Shown: piece after piece, positions 1 to 9,792 of the stretch
Numbering within the stretch: position 1 is the first letter of the stretch
Layout of the letters: the number at the start of each line of letters is the position of its first letter
DNA from: Daphnia pulex
Lineage: Eukaryota > Arthropoda > Branchiopoda > Diplostraca > Daphniidae
Length of the DNA stretch: 64,000 nucleotides
Reading direction: 5' to 3'
NCBI RefSeq assembly: GCF_021134715.1
Contig: NC_060027.1
Coordinates: forward strand, 682,001-746,000
Made by a program: the position numbers and the translations under genes
The notes under the pieces: model-generated
Seen by the model: the letters and a program-made list of their open reading frames with translations, nothing else
Database searches by the model: none
Told to the model about the DNA's origin: nothing

Positions 1-304
1 TCTTCTGAGATTTGCGGATATTAGATTTGAGAAAATGCAAGTCATCCGCTGTGGAGAGGGGCGGTACCGAGAAATCGGCGGGAAATTCCCCAATGGATCA
101 AATTTGGTAGATGAAAACTCGCTAGTCGTGTTACTGTTAGACATCTAATTCTGGTCGGTATATTATTCGTGTTGAATATTTGACTCGTTTGGATATTTCC
201 CGCCGACTTCGGGAGTCGGCAACGCCCAGAGAAAAGATAGATTGACTTGCATTTTCGCCGGTCAAATATTAAACAAGATATAGAGTTGTAGGCTAGTACT
301 TGCC
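1..304. other. left flank, no gene seen
   Basis: AT-rich sequence to the left of the retrotransposon. I see no reading frame with family features and no RNA gene. The last five bases before the element (305-309, AGATA) are the left copy of its target-site duplication. Confidence 0.6.
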
Positions 305-309
305 AGATA

Positions 310-596
310 TGTTGGGAATTTATTGCATCCCAACAGTGATCGACATTATTGCTACTGTTAATTCTGTGTAATTTGTAGGGACCTCAACAGAGGGCCCCGA
401 TTTTACCCTCTCTTCCCATTCAATCTATTGTTCCCTACCCTACTCAACCCTAAACCAACTATTGAAATACCAAAATGCTGTATTATACGGCAGTGTGAAA
501 TATAAGGACGAACTAGCAACAACAAAGGTGTCATCTCTTATCTCAATCTTGGAAGTTGAACGGTCGACACCGCCAACAAGAGTTCCATTTCCAACA
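310..596 (+). repeat. 5' LTR, 287 bp
   Basis: Direct repeat of 4197-4483. I could find no difference between the two copies when reading them side by side. The ends are TGTTGGGAAT and TTTCCAACA. The LTR contains an internal palindrome-rich start (GTTGGG ... CCCAAC near 311-333) and a C/T-rich middle. Confidence 0.93.
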
Positions 597-613
597 TGGT
601 CCTTCGAACCGGA
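597..613 (+). other. primer binding site, tRNA-Tyr-like
   Basis: The 17 bases directly after the 5' LTR, TGGTCCTTCGAACCGGA, are complementary to a tRNA 3' end with CCA. From memory of animal tRNA-Tyr, whose acceptor and T arm end in CGGCTCGAAGGA, this fits tRNA-Tyr with one mismatch. The position with no spacer after the LTR is typical of retrotransposons. Confidence 0.65.
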
Positions 614-739
614 GTTTTCTCCAACCAGTGTTAAGTTAGTTTCGCTCTATCACACTCAAATCTTTCTCTCGTTATCTCCTTTTGCTTAATCATTGCCGCC
701 ATTTATCAAAGAAAATTGTGTTTAATTATGGCAGGTCAG

Positions 740-1760
740 TCATTTATTAGAATCTTTTTCTCTCTCTCTGAGTTTAACTTGTTCTCAGGGGTCTAGTAAG
801 CAAATAGATCCCTCTAAACAGTAAATTATTTTTCTTCTCTCTCTTGAATTAAAGCTAAAATATTTCCTCAAAGTTTCTTAAAATTAAAATAGGATTCCTA
901 AATCATTTTTGAAGGGGGATTTCTTTTTTTGTCACGTAAATTATCATCGCCTAAGTTGATTATTCTCTCTTCCCTTTCAACAAATTTTTTTTTTTGGGGG
1001 GATATTGCTTTCCAATATCTAAGATTGGGCAAACTTGGGAACTTCCCTACCTCTTTAACGTGTTCACCTCGTGTGAGCCTTAGGTTAAATTCCCTCTCTA
1101 TCTCTTGATACGCCTCCCGGCATTGTAAAAACGAATCTCAGCTGATTGGGTTCACTGCCCGTTCTTTAAAAATGGGATAACGCGGGAATCTCTTTCCTTT
1201 CAAGAATTTTTTTTTGGGGGGGCTTGCTTCCCTACCTCTTAGATTGGGAAAACGCGGGAACTTCTCTAACCCTTCAATGAGTTCGCCTCGTGTGAGCCCC
1301 AGGGTGAAAAGACTTAAATAAATTATCGCTCTCTTTGCTATGGCCTTAGACCATTTCCCGAAAACAAATCTCTCTCATTTTTTGAATTAATTTGCATTGT
1401 TTGTTATTCAATCATTTGGGTAAATCTCTCTCTGTCTCAGAAGGCACAACGATCTCTCTAAATACGACAGAAAAATATTCTCTTTTTTGGGGGGCTAGGC
1501 CGGTTTCCCCTTTAAACTGGAAAAAACGCGGGAAAATTCTCTACCCTTTCAACGCGTTCGCCTCGTGTGCGCCTTAGGGTGATTAAAACTTGAATTTTTT
1601 TTCTCTCTCTCTATTTACAAAGGCCTTCCGCCATTTCGAAACAAATCTCGCGCTCTTACGCTCTTGCATTTTTTGTTTGCTTAAAGGGAAATCTTTCTCT
1701 TTTTCTGAGAAGGCACAAAGCGCCCTCTGAGCACAAAATTGGGAATTAGAAACCGCCGTC
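740..1760 (+). repeat. degenerate tandem repeats in the element's leader
   Basis: The untranslated leader contains at least three diverged copies of a 220-280-base unit. Each has a T-run followed by a run of G (996-1001, 1216-1222, 1499-1504), then a tract resembling AACGCGGGAACTTCTCTA and the string TTCGCCTCGTGTGAGCC (or a close variant) near 1065, 1285 and 1556. Flanking CTCTCT/CTGAGAAGGCACAA tracts near 1435 and 1700 belong to the same unit. No function is visible; the repeats could be packaging or RNA structure elements. Confidence 0.6.
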
Positions 1761-2061
1761 TTGCGGCAAAAACTCTTTAAATTCTCTTTCCTAAAAATTG
1801 TTATTATGCCGTTTGTGGGATTGTAAGGAGCTAGAAAATTACCCTAGCTCCAAAATCATTCAGTTTTTGCAGATATCTTCACATAAAGGAATTCAAAGAA
1901 AGTGGAAAAGACAGCAGAATTTAATTCGGCACCACGAATCTCCGAAGACCGAGCAGAACAACAAACAAAAAGGCTAATCAACTTAATCAAAACATTAATT
2001 TAAACTAATTATCTTCTTTTCGTACTCTCAGCAGCTCCTTAGGAGCCACCTCCAACTCACA

Positions 2062-4053
2062 ATGGCTCCAAATTACGCAAGAACTTTAATTAAAAAGCAT
2101 ATCACCCGTATCATTAACCTCGTCGAAACGTACAAATCAACAGAAATGACGTTGGAAGCGTTTATCGAAGTCGAAAAATTAGAAAAAAAGCTAGATGGAT
2201 TCTACAAAACTTATGAGATATTCTCAAAAAGGGTCCAGGCTGAAATGTACAAAGAAGGCGAAGACCAAGAAGAGATCAATGCAGACATCGACACCATGTA
2301 CCAAACAATGGACGATGTTATTGTCGCCAAAATTCACATCTTAAAGAAAAAACGAAGAGAATGGTTAGACAAACTCGAAAAGGAAGCAGATGACGAAGAA
2401 TGGGAGAAGGACAGAGAAAGAATGCTCCAAATTCTCCAACATCAGGCAGCAACCCAGGCAGCAAACCAGGCAGCAACCCAAGCACAACTCAATCGGGACA
2501 TAATCAGTCAGGTGATCGCAGCCATCTCAACAGCCTTTTCAGTGCCCGTCGCTCCAGGAGATGTCAACTTATCACCAACAGCTTCTCAGGAGCCAGCTTC
2601 TCAAACAAATCCAGTAATAGAGTCAATTCTCAAAACCCTCTCAACATCTCAATTTGCAGCAGTATTAGTGCCAAACCCAACTCCACTAGAAGTGTCGTCG
2701 CTTACGACAACAAGCTGTAGTTTTCAAAACACCCCTTCATACCAGTCAAAAGAAAATATCCAGACGGAAGAAAAAGAGACTGGAACGGCCAGTCTCCCTC
2801 ACCCACCGAAAAAAGGAGACTCACTCTCGGATTCTCCGGATGGGCCAGACGGATATCCCGACAAAAAAAGGTTTGAAAGGAACGAAATAAAAGAAAATAA
2901 TTCCTTTGTTTCAAAGTTAGAAAACTCAGCAAATCTGGAAGGAGCAGAAAAAATCCCATCATCGAACGCGAAAAGTTGCTACAGCGACCAAAACGTCAAA
3001 TCAGCCCAGTCAAAAGAAGTCCCGATGGAAAAGGAGCCTGGAACAGCCAGTCTCCAACAACGACCAAAAAAAGGGCTATCAATCTCAGATATTCCGGTCA
3101 AATCCAGTGGAAACAAAGACGAAAAAAGGTTTGAAGACGAGCTGAAAGCAACTAACCTCAAATTTGCAAACTTAGATGGTGTAGATGCAGTGGAGTCCAA
3201 AAATCTCTTGAGCTCCTCTAGCAACGAAAAAACTGCTTGCACACTCATTATTCAAGAAGCTCCAGCTACTCCGGCAGAAGCTCCTCGTCCTCTCATTATT
3301 CTAGAAGCTCCAGCTACTCCGGCAGAAGCTCCTGGTACTCTCAATCTTCAAAAAGCTCCAGCCAATCCGGCAGAAGCTCCTCACTCTCTTAGTCATCAAG
3401 AAACTCCTACTTATCAAGCAGAAGTTCCTGACACATTCAATTGTCTAAAAACTAAAGATTCAATTATTAGGATTCCGCCAGCCGGCTCCAAAGAAAAGGA
3501 TATTCCTACCTTTCTTTTTTTCCCCTCGGGAAGGCCAGCTGCATCGCTGGAAACACTTAACTCTTTTCCGAGTCAACTTAAACAAACCAACTTCTCTTCT
3601 TCTGGAAATTTATCATCGTCGCCAGAAATCCAGGAAGCTTCGAAAGAAAATCCTCAAGAAGCCGCTGCATTTGTCAATTCAACAAACGTAGAAAGCAACC
3701 AAGAAATCATTCCGAAGTTCAGATCGCCGTGCAGTCAAGCAGCAATTCTTCCGGAATTGGCCAATCAACAAAACTCAATGAAACGGAAGCGCTTGGAGCC
3801 AGTAAAACCAGCTCCTAAACGCATCTCAAGGTTACCAAGTATAGAAGAACATCTCATCAACCAGTTGCTGTTCTCTTATTCGTTAACCCAGGTACCAAAC
3901 AAAATCGTTTCACATCTTCTAAAAAATATTCTTGTGTTAAAGGACATTGAAGAAGATTCCAACACACACCAATCGGTATGGGATCCTGGTGGCAAACTTC
4001 CAAAGAGTCAGCCAACTCTCAATCGGAATCAAATGGAATGGACAATTAACTGA
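2062..4053 (+). CDS. Gag-like protein of the LTR element
   Basis: A single 663-residue ORF starting at an ATG about 1.47 kb after the 5' LTR. Residues about 1-130 are highly charged and helical (LEKKLDGFYKTYEIFSK, then acidic EDQEEINADIDTMYQTM), the pattern of the N-terminal helical region of BEL/Pao Gag proteins. Residues about 130-160 are Gln/Ala/Thr-rich. The middle is Ser/Pro-rich with two versions of a KKGxSxSD segment. Around residues 395-460 a short unit is repeated: QEAPATPAEAPRPL, LEAPATPAEAPGTL, QKAPANPAEAPHSL. A basic patch (KRKRLEPVKPAPKR) lies near residue 575. No CCHC knuckle, protease or polymerase motif is seen. It probably forms or joins capsid-like particles built by a full-length relative. 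The family call is an inference; the ORF itself is clear. Confidence 0.7.
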   Translation: MAPNYARTLIKKHITRIINLVETYKSTEMTLEAFIEVEKLEKKLDGFYKTYEIFSKRVQAEMYKEGEDQEEINADIDTMYQTMDDVIVAKIHILKKKRREWLDKLEKEADDEEWEKDRERMLQILQHQAATQAANQAATQAQLNRDIISQVIAAISTAFSVPVAPGDVNLSPTASQEPASQTNPVIESILKTLSTSQFAAVLVPNPTPLEVSSLTTTSCSFQNTPSYQSKENIQTEEKETGTASLPHPPKKGDSLSDSPDGPDGYPDKKRFERNEIKENNSFVSKLENSANLEGAEKIPSSNAKSCYSDQNVKSAQSKEVPMEKEPGTASLQQRPKKGLSISDIPVKSSGNKDEKRFEDELKATNLKFANLDGVDAVESKNLLSSSSNEKTACTLIIQEAPATPAEAPRPLIILEAPATPAEAPGTLNLQKAPANPAEAPHSLSHQETPTYQAEVPDTFNCLKTKDSIIRIPPAGSKEKDIPTFLFFPSGRPAASLETLNSFPSQLKQTNFSSSGNLSSSPEIQEASKENPQEAAAFVNSTNVESNQEIIPKFRSPCSQAAILPELANQQNSMKRKRLEPVKPAPKRISRLPSIEEHLINQLLFSYSLTQVPNKIVSHLLKNILVLKDIEEDSNTHQSVWDPGGKLPKSQPTLNRNQMEWTIN

Positions 4054-4196
4054 ATCCGTAGCCAGTCAACGAAACAGCTCCTCGTAATCCAGGCCATCCG
4101 GCCATCCTTCTTCAACCGCATTCTCAGATCTCTAATCCAACGGATATCAAGTCGATCAGGATGTCGAGCCAATTGAACGGGCTCTACTGGGGAGTG

Positions 4197-4483
4197 TGTT
4201 GGGAATTTATTGCATCCCAACAGTGATCGACATTATTGCTACTGTTAATTCTGTGTAATTTGTAGGGACCTCAACAGAGGGCCCCGATTTTACCCTCTCT
4301 TCCCATTCAATCTATTGTTCCCTACCCTACTCAACCCTAAACCAACTATTGAAATACCAAAATGCTGTATTATACGGCAGTGTGAAATATAAGGACGAAC
4401 TAGCAACAACAAAGGTGTCATCTCTTATCTCAATCTTGGAAGTTGAACGGTCGACACCGCCAACAAGAGTTCCATTTCCAACA
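4197..4483 (+). repeat. 3' LTR, 287 bp
   Basis: Direct repeat of 310-596, same length and apparently the same sequence, followed directly by the right target duplication AGATA (4484-4488). It supplies the 3' end of the element transcript. Confidence 0.93.
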
Positions 4484-4488
4484 AGATA

Positions 4489-5214
4489 TTTGCAGGTGCC
4501 TAGCAACTGATCACAAACACAGCAAAGATATTGAAGACCATATAACTCCGTAAAATTCAAAGTGAAAACGCATTTCCTGTTGTCTTCGAATGTCCCGGAA
4601 TTTCTACAATAATAATCGCAAACGGTTATTCATCCTCTATAAATCGTTATCTTTCAGGTTATCTTGTTCCAATGGTCGACCCTTTTCTTCACGACAACAC
4701 ATCATTAAGAAAGTTTTCAGGCTGGAACAACGAGCTCTTGTCACTTTTTCAACGCTCCCATTTCAACTGATATTTTCTAAAGTCAAGTGAAAAACATTCC
4801 ACCAAATTTTATTTCAATTCTCTATTTGTTTTTTCAATCAATCGGCATATCAATTGGTATACAACGATGCCAGCAATATTGAAAGAAAAATCCAGGAAAT
4901 AAAATAACGAAGATGCAACAGGTAACGCGCCAGAGTTTTCCACTTTGACCCCAATTCCTGTTGGGGAATACAGCAGGTATTAAAGTAGTATGCTACCCCC
5001 ACAAGGATACTCACTGTACCGTTATGTTTTATGGCGACATTTACGGCAGGGCTGATTGTTGCCCCGGGGTAGTTTGGGGATTTTAAAAAGCGTACAAGGG
5101 AAGGAAACTTGCCCAAGACGCAGCCCCTGGTTCGAGTCTTGGCTTCAGTCGCACTCAGGTGTTCCAGTTGTGTTGGTCAGTTTTCAGGATTCTAACACAG
5201 CACATATAGGCAGA
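4489..5214. other. intergenic and 5' region of FAXDC2-like gene
   Basis: No coding signal on either strand that continues a neighbour. The 3' half should hold the promoter and 5' UTR of the hydroxylase gene. A GGTTCGAGTCT string near 5130 resembles a tRNA B box, but no cloverleaf can be folded around it. Confidence 0.5.
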
Positions 5215-6560
5215 ATGAAAACCGGTCAGCCTCTATCCAAGTCCAGTGGTGACAAGTGGTTATTTACATACAGTGTCATTACGGTTCTTCTGGTGTGCAC
5301 CAGTCTGTCATCTTCGTGGTAAGCTGTTAATAATCGTTGTCGTTGTCTAACATTTGTTTGTCTACTTTGATCACTTATTTGAGGGCTGTGTAGGCCGCAA
5401 ATGTTGTTGCGTGTGGCGTGAGGTGTCGTGATTTGACTGATTAGCTGTGCTAACATTTTTGTCACGTCTTGATGGCCATCTGTTAGGCATTACCTGAAGT
5501 CTGGATGGGACGACATTGGAATGCAGGTGCAACATTTATGGGATCAAACTCTCGATTGGATTGGAGATGACGGTTTCAAGCTCTACGTCTACGGTATTTG
5601 ACTTTATAAGTTTAAACGAAACAATTGTTAAGTTTAAAACTAATAATTTGATACAAAAACAGGGATGAACGGTTGGAACATTGTCCTGTACTGGACGGTC
5701 GGATTGGCTCTTTTATTCTTGGAAATGTCTGACTGGCCCAAATGGCTCAATCGTTACAAAATCCAACCAACTGTTACCGTTGACAAGAAACGTCTCACAT
5801 CGGTACATGATGCCTTCATTGATTTCTAAAAATTTTATTACCTTTATATTGATACTAAAATAAGTATCGATTTCTAGTAATTAAAAAATAAACAAAGGGT
5901 GTTATAAAATTTTATTTTCCTCTATTCCAGTTAATTGCGTTGAACTTGTTCAATCAATTCTTCGTGGCTGTTCCGTTCTCCATCGTCGGTTATTACGTCC
6001 TGAAATTTCAAGGAACTTCGCCACCAATCCGAGAATTGCCGACATTAATGCGATTGGTGGTCAGTTTAGCCATTTTCGTTGTCCTCCAAGAAATCTTTGC
6101 TTATTACACTCACAGGTATCAAAACTGAAATTTTAATTCATTTGTTTTCTATGATTTAATCTTTTCTTTCTATTACAGAATGTTTCATCACCGACTGCTG
6201 TACAAGTGGACTCACAAGGTGCACCACGAATGGCAGGCCCCAATCGCCTTGTCTGCCTATTACAATCACCCGTTAGATCATTTGATTGGCAACATTTTAC
6301 CGTCTACTGTAGGCGCTTCGTTGATTAATGCCCATTTTTTCACCACTTGGATTTGGTTAACATGGGCGACTTTAAGGACTCTGTCAGATCACAGCGGTTA
6401 TCACGTGTTAACATTTCCATCTCCGAGACGTCACGATTTCCACCATCTGAAATTCACGGAATGTTTCGGGGTATGGGGCCCTCTCGATTACCTACACGGT
6501 ACCGAAACCCTGTTCCAAGCGAATTTAGCTTCATTGAAAGCCAAGAAAAAATCTCAATAA
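5215..6560 (+). CDS. FAXDC2: FAXDC2-like fatty acid hydroxylase, 5 exons
   Basis: Exons 5215-5318, 5487-5593, 5663-5802, 5931-6115 and 6179-6560 join in phase with GT..AG introns to give 305 residues. The protein is a membrane di-iron enzyme of the fatty acid hydroxylase/sterol desaturase superfamily in the endoplasmic reticulum. The metal-binding histidine boxes are visible: HRMFHH, then HKVHHEW, then HDFHH, with a further HPLDH loop. The order and the C-terminal LDYLHGTETLF match FAXDC2 (C5orf4) as I know it. At least four hydrophobic stretches are seen, the first at residues about 15-33. The substrate is not settled for this subfamily. The start is the first ATG before a conserved exon; an upstream in-frame extension lacks family sequence. 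A paralog of the same superfamily, SC5D, lies at 21222-22240. Confidence 0.88.
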
Positions 6561-6621
6561 TCTTTTTAATTCAGTCAAGTTTTTACCAGTATTTTTCAAT
6601 ACGTATGACGCTGCACCGCAT

Positions 6622-6627
6622 AATAAA
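6622..6627 (+). terminator. poly(A) signal of FAXDC2-like gene
   Basis: AATAAA lies 62 bases after the stop codon, in T-rich sequence. It is the nearest canonical signal. Confidence 0.6.
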
Positions 6628-7796
6628 GACATTTTTTAATATTCAAAATCTTTACATACCAGGTTCATTCTCCTCGTGCGTGCTGAGCTAGACTGTGGCT
6701 AGACACTTGAGATCGAAATTCTTTTGTATTCTAATTAAATAAGACGCTTAAATTGTATTACAGAAAATAGTGACCAAGTCGGAAAACATTTTTCAATCAA
6801 AGGTAGATTATCTTTTCTAAAAGGTAAAAATACAACAAAAGACTTTCAGACGAAGGTGTTTTTTCATAATTACACGATGCGATTCTCCCTCTACCTCTCC
6901 GAAAACATTCCAAACCAGTCCCTCCCGTCGCACACCTGCGGTATACAAATATTTACATAACCCTTCCTTTTTTTTCCCGATAAATAGAGGTAAGGTTACC
7001 TTTTTTCTTTTATTCCAAAATGGCGTCGTTACCGAGGAAGAGGTCCGGTACGAAAAAAAAGAAGAATCGGAACAAATAAAAATTTCTCGGTTTTACCTTT
7101 TTATTTATTACCCTGAATATATTATTTGATGTAATTGCGAATGACGATAATAAAAGAAAGAAATTAAATTAAACCCGCATACATTTCTTCCGTGTTTTCT
7201 ACACTTCCGCCAAACAACATTTGGCTAAATAATGAGCAACGTGTGTGTTTGACTACACCTTCTCAATTGAGGGCAACAGCCTATTTTCAAGTAAAACATA
7301 TATCCAATAGACGATAGGCTCTCTTTTTGGAAAGCTATTTTACTATATAGGTGGAGAATTTTAGCACAAAGTGGACCAGGCAAATTTTGACGATACCTAT
7401 TTGGGGCTTTGGGCCAAGTCACGAACACATTATCAAACTTTAGCTAACAGAAACAGCGTTCATTAATTTCAAGGTCTAGACCACTGTATTTTGTATGACT
7501 AAAATTATTTATATTCAGCAAACATGTGCAAAATAATATAACCTTCAAAATTCTAAATCTTAAAAAAAAAACACGCATCGCACACATGTTGGCAAGGTTG
7601 CTGTCCTATAATGAAATGAATTTTGGAACAAAAGAAGATGAGTTTAACAATGTAAGCACGATGGGAAAAAAAGAAGTGTTCCGTGACCAGGCACGATATT
7701 ATTTTCTAAATTATTACAAGTCTGCAGGGTACAACTGCTTCAGCTGTTGAGAGAAAATGAGGTTTGTGTGCGGAATATGTGGGACGACCTTCCAGG
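6628..7796. other. intergenic, no convincing gene
   Basis: AT-rich. A 19-codon basic frame starting MASLPRKRSGTKKKK lies at 7020-7079 and is preceded by an AG-GTAAG-like string, but nothing else supports it as a gene. Other frames here look random. Confidence 0.5.
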
Positions 7797-7804
7797 TATA
7801 AAAG
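7797..7804 (+). promoter_or_regulatory. TATA box of secreted peptide gene 1
   Basis: TATAAAAG sits 70 bases before the start codon at 7874. A TTTCAGT initiator-like string follows about 30 bases downstream. The paralog has TATATAAG at the same distance, so the promoter type is conserved in the pair. Confidence 0.7.
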
Positions 7805-7873
7805 CCAAGCGTTTGCCTCCACATTTCAGTATCCACTCGACGTTTCCAGCAAAAACAACCAACAACCAATACA

Positions 7874-8293
7874 ATGGCTTCTCTCAAGATGGTAAGTAAC
7901 TTTTCCATATTATTTGTATTTGTTCATTTATACATTGTAAAATGTTTAAATTTGCGCAGATCGCTCTGTGGGCCTTTTTGGTCGTTCTGGTGGCAGCAGT
8001 CAACGCTGCTCCCCGTTATTTTATCATCGACGATGGTGAAGAAGGTAATAAGGAAATCCATGCAATTCCATTGAATTCCAACATGTCTGAACTGAAAATT
8101 TCTCATGTAATAAATAGTCGCTTCTCCGATGGTGCGCGTCCGCCGTGATGACAAGTACGTTGCTGCCGCCAGCGGCGGTGGAAACTACGGAAAGGGAACA
8201 GTTGGGCCCGTTTACACCTTCGTCAAGACCGATCCTAAGGCCAACTTCAAGTGGGGAGTCCGCCACCGCGCTGGAGCCCAATACGGCCGATAA
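7874..8293 (+). CDS. small secreted peptide precursor, copy 1
   Basis: Exons 7874-7891, 7960-8044 and 8118-8293 encode 92 residues. The first exon codes only six residues. Residues 1-23 form a signal peptide (MASLKM, then IALWAFLVVLVAAVNA). An acidic propeptide with IIDDGEE follows, then RVRR, a furin-type dibasic site near residue 44. The downstream part is glycine- and aromatic-rich and cationic (GPVYTFVKTDPKANFKWGV), and the protein stops with YGR, which after trimming of Arg leaves a Gly for C-terminal amidation. I do not recognise the family. Layout and tandem copying suit an antimicrobial or signalling peptide. The paralog is at 9345-9792. Confidence 0.8.
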
Positions 8294-8569
8294 ACTAAAT
8301 CGCCCTGGACGCTCTGCAGTTAACCTAAATATCTCTCACGAGCTGGCTCTTGAGAACACTGACGAAGACCCACAGGCTGCATCTCTCGTTTCTATAACAT
8401 GTTACACTTCCCCCTTTTGTTTTTTGAGTGATTTTAAAAGAATTTGAAGCGCAAAAGAAAAATAGGATGTGTTACATGGTTTGTTAAGAGTTGTGATGAA
8501 ATGTCTATTGAGAATTTAAACTTGATCGACTGGCATTTCATTCTCTGTTTATATAATGTTATACGGTGC

Positions 8570-8575
8570 AATAAA
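8570..8575 (+). terminator. poly(A) signal of peptide gene 1
   Basis: AATAAA, 277 bases after the stop codon, in an AT-rich 3' UTR. Confidence 0.55.
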
Positions 8576-9278
8576 AATCTGAAATGAATTTCATTTTTCA
8601 AGTTTAATCAATATTTGATATGATATATTACGAGCATTATTTATGAAATGTTCGATCCAAATATTAGATCTCAAATCTGATCAAATTAATTCTTACCTTT
8701 ATACAATTTACGATGTAGACGATATTGCTGGGAGGCAAGAATTATACTTCGCACTGGCACACCTGAATAATCTCCTATAGGGATAAATAAAGAGGTTTCT
8801 CATAAGAATATTAATACGCATCAACTATTGTGATTTACCGATAATTGGTAATTTTCTAATAATAGCGTCTGGGGATTTTTTGGGGTCAAAGGGCCGATAA
8901 AGGCCATTTCCCATAAATAAATGTACTACAAAATTATCTCGTTTCTATTTTAGGTCTTAATTAACCTAGATTTAATCGAATTGAAGTTATCTAATAATAA
9001 CGTCTGCTGTTTTAGCCATTTCATGATCGAAAATAGTACAAAAATGAAATACCCCAATTAAAAAGGAATTGCAATACTGTTTGGGTGCGTTGACTTCACC
9101 TATTACAATCTCATACACCAGACACATGCGAAGTATTGATTTTGCTATAAGAAACCGTAAGAAACGTTTGTGGCTGATTTTGAGTTTTTTTTCCCCAAAG
9201 ACTCGATAAAATGCGGAATTGGCCGTGCGGAACCGCAAGTAAATAACAGCAAAGACTAAAGTAGGCCAACAAGTTGAG
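8576..9278. other. spacer between the tandem peptide genes
   Basis: AT-rich, no reading frame with support. The last 100 bases hold the promoter of the second peptide gene. Confidence 0.55.
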
Positions 9279-9286
9279 TATATAAG
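9279..9286 (+). promoter_or_regulatory. TATA box of secreted peptide gene 2
   Basis: TATATAAG, 59 bases before the first base of the box-to-start interval ends at the ATG at 9345. It matches the position of the box in front of the first copy. Confidence 0.7.
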
Positions 9287-9344
9287 CAGCAATTTGCTTC
9301 GGTATCTTCACTCATTCACTCCAAGCTTCAGCAAAAACAACAAC

Positions 9345-9792
9345 ATGGCTTCTATCAAGTTGGTAAGTAACTTTTCTTGTAAATATATTAACTTATTTCT
9401 AAACATCCTATACCAAAACAATGAAGTTTGCAAACATCGATTCATCCCAACTTTTATTTTACCCAGATTGCTCTGTGGGCTTTCTTGGTCGTTCTTGTAG
9501 CAGTTGCCACCGCCGCTCCTCGTTACTTTATCATTGACGATGGTGAAGAAGGTAAGTCAGTCAAGCACTTTGTAATTTCTTTAGTTCATGTAAAACGTAC
9601 ATTTTATCTTGAAAAGCAGCTTCTCCGATGGTGCGAGTCCGTCGTGATGACAAGTACGTTGCGGCCGCCAGCGGAGGTGGTTCCTACGGAAAGGGACAAG
9701 TTGGGCCCGTTTACACCTTCGTCAAGACCGATCCTCAGGCTAATTTCAAGTGGGGAGTCCGTCATCGCGCTGGAGTCCAATACGGCCGATAA
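9345..9792 (+). CDS. small secreted peptide precursor, copy 2
   Basis: Exons 9345-9362, 9467-9551 and 9617-9792 give 92 residues, the same intron phases and exon lengths (18, 85 and 176 bases) as copy 1. It has the signal peptide MASIKL/IALWAFLVVLVAVATA, the acidic propeptide, the RVRR processing site and a mature region ending VQYGR. Changes from copy 1 are few and mostly conservative in the mature part (for example GNYGKGT becomes GSYGKGQ, DPKAN becomes DPQAN), while the UTRs have diverged. The last acceptor is AAGCAG, a tandem NAGNAG site, so one Ala may be optional. The function is unknown to me. Confidence 0.8.

Larger units (their letters stand above)
310..4483 (+). mobile_element. non-autonomous LTR retrotransposon (BEL/Pao-like)
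   Basis: Two direct repeats of 287 bp (310-596 and 4197-4483) bound this 4174-bp element. Each begins TGTTGG and ends CCAACA, the short inverted ends typical of LTRs. The flanks carry a perfect five-base duplication, AGATA, at 305-309 and 4484-4488. A tRNA-type primer binding site follows the left LTR, and a short purine run (GGGGAG) sits just before the right LTR. The only long frame is a Gag-like ORF at 2062-4053. There is no protease, reverse transcriptase, RNase H or integrase, and no room for them, so the element must be moved in trans. The BEL/Pao assignment is inferred from the Gag N-terminus and the five-base duplication; a Gypsy relative cannot be excluded. Confidence 0.9.

Noticed and set aside
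2400-3248. Alternative frames on both strands inside the Gag-like ORF
   Set aside because: Low-complexity shadows of the 663-codon frame, no family features, and no frameshift signal linking them.
5125-5145. Possible tRNA gene from a B-box-like GGTTCGAGTCT
   Set aside because: No matching A box at the right distance and no acceptor stem could be paired.
5056-5214. Upstream in-frame extension of the FAXDC2-like gene
   Set aside because: No family similarity and composition unlike the protein; the ATG at 5215 is at the expected distance from the first membrane segment.
7020-7079. 19-codon Lys/Arg-rich frame MASLPRKRSGTKKKK
   Set aside because: Too short and without promoter, conservation or context; kept only as a note in the spacer entry.
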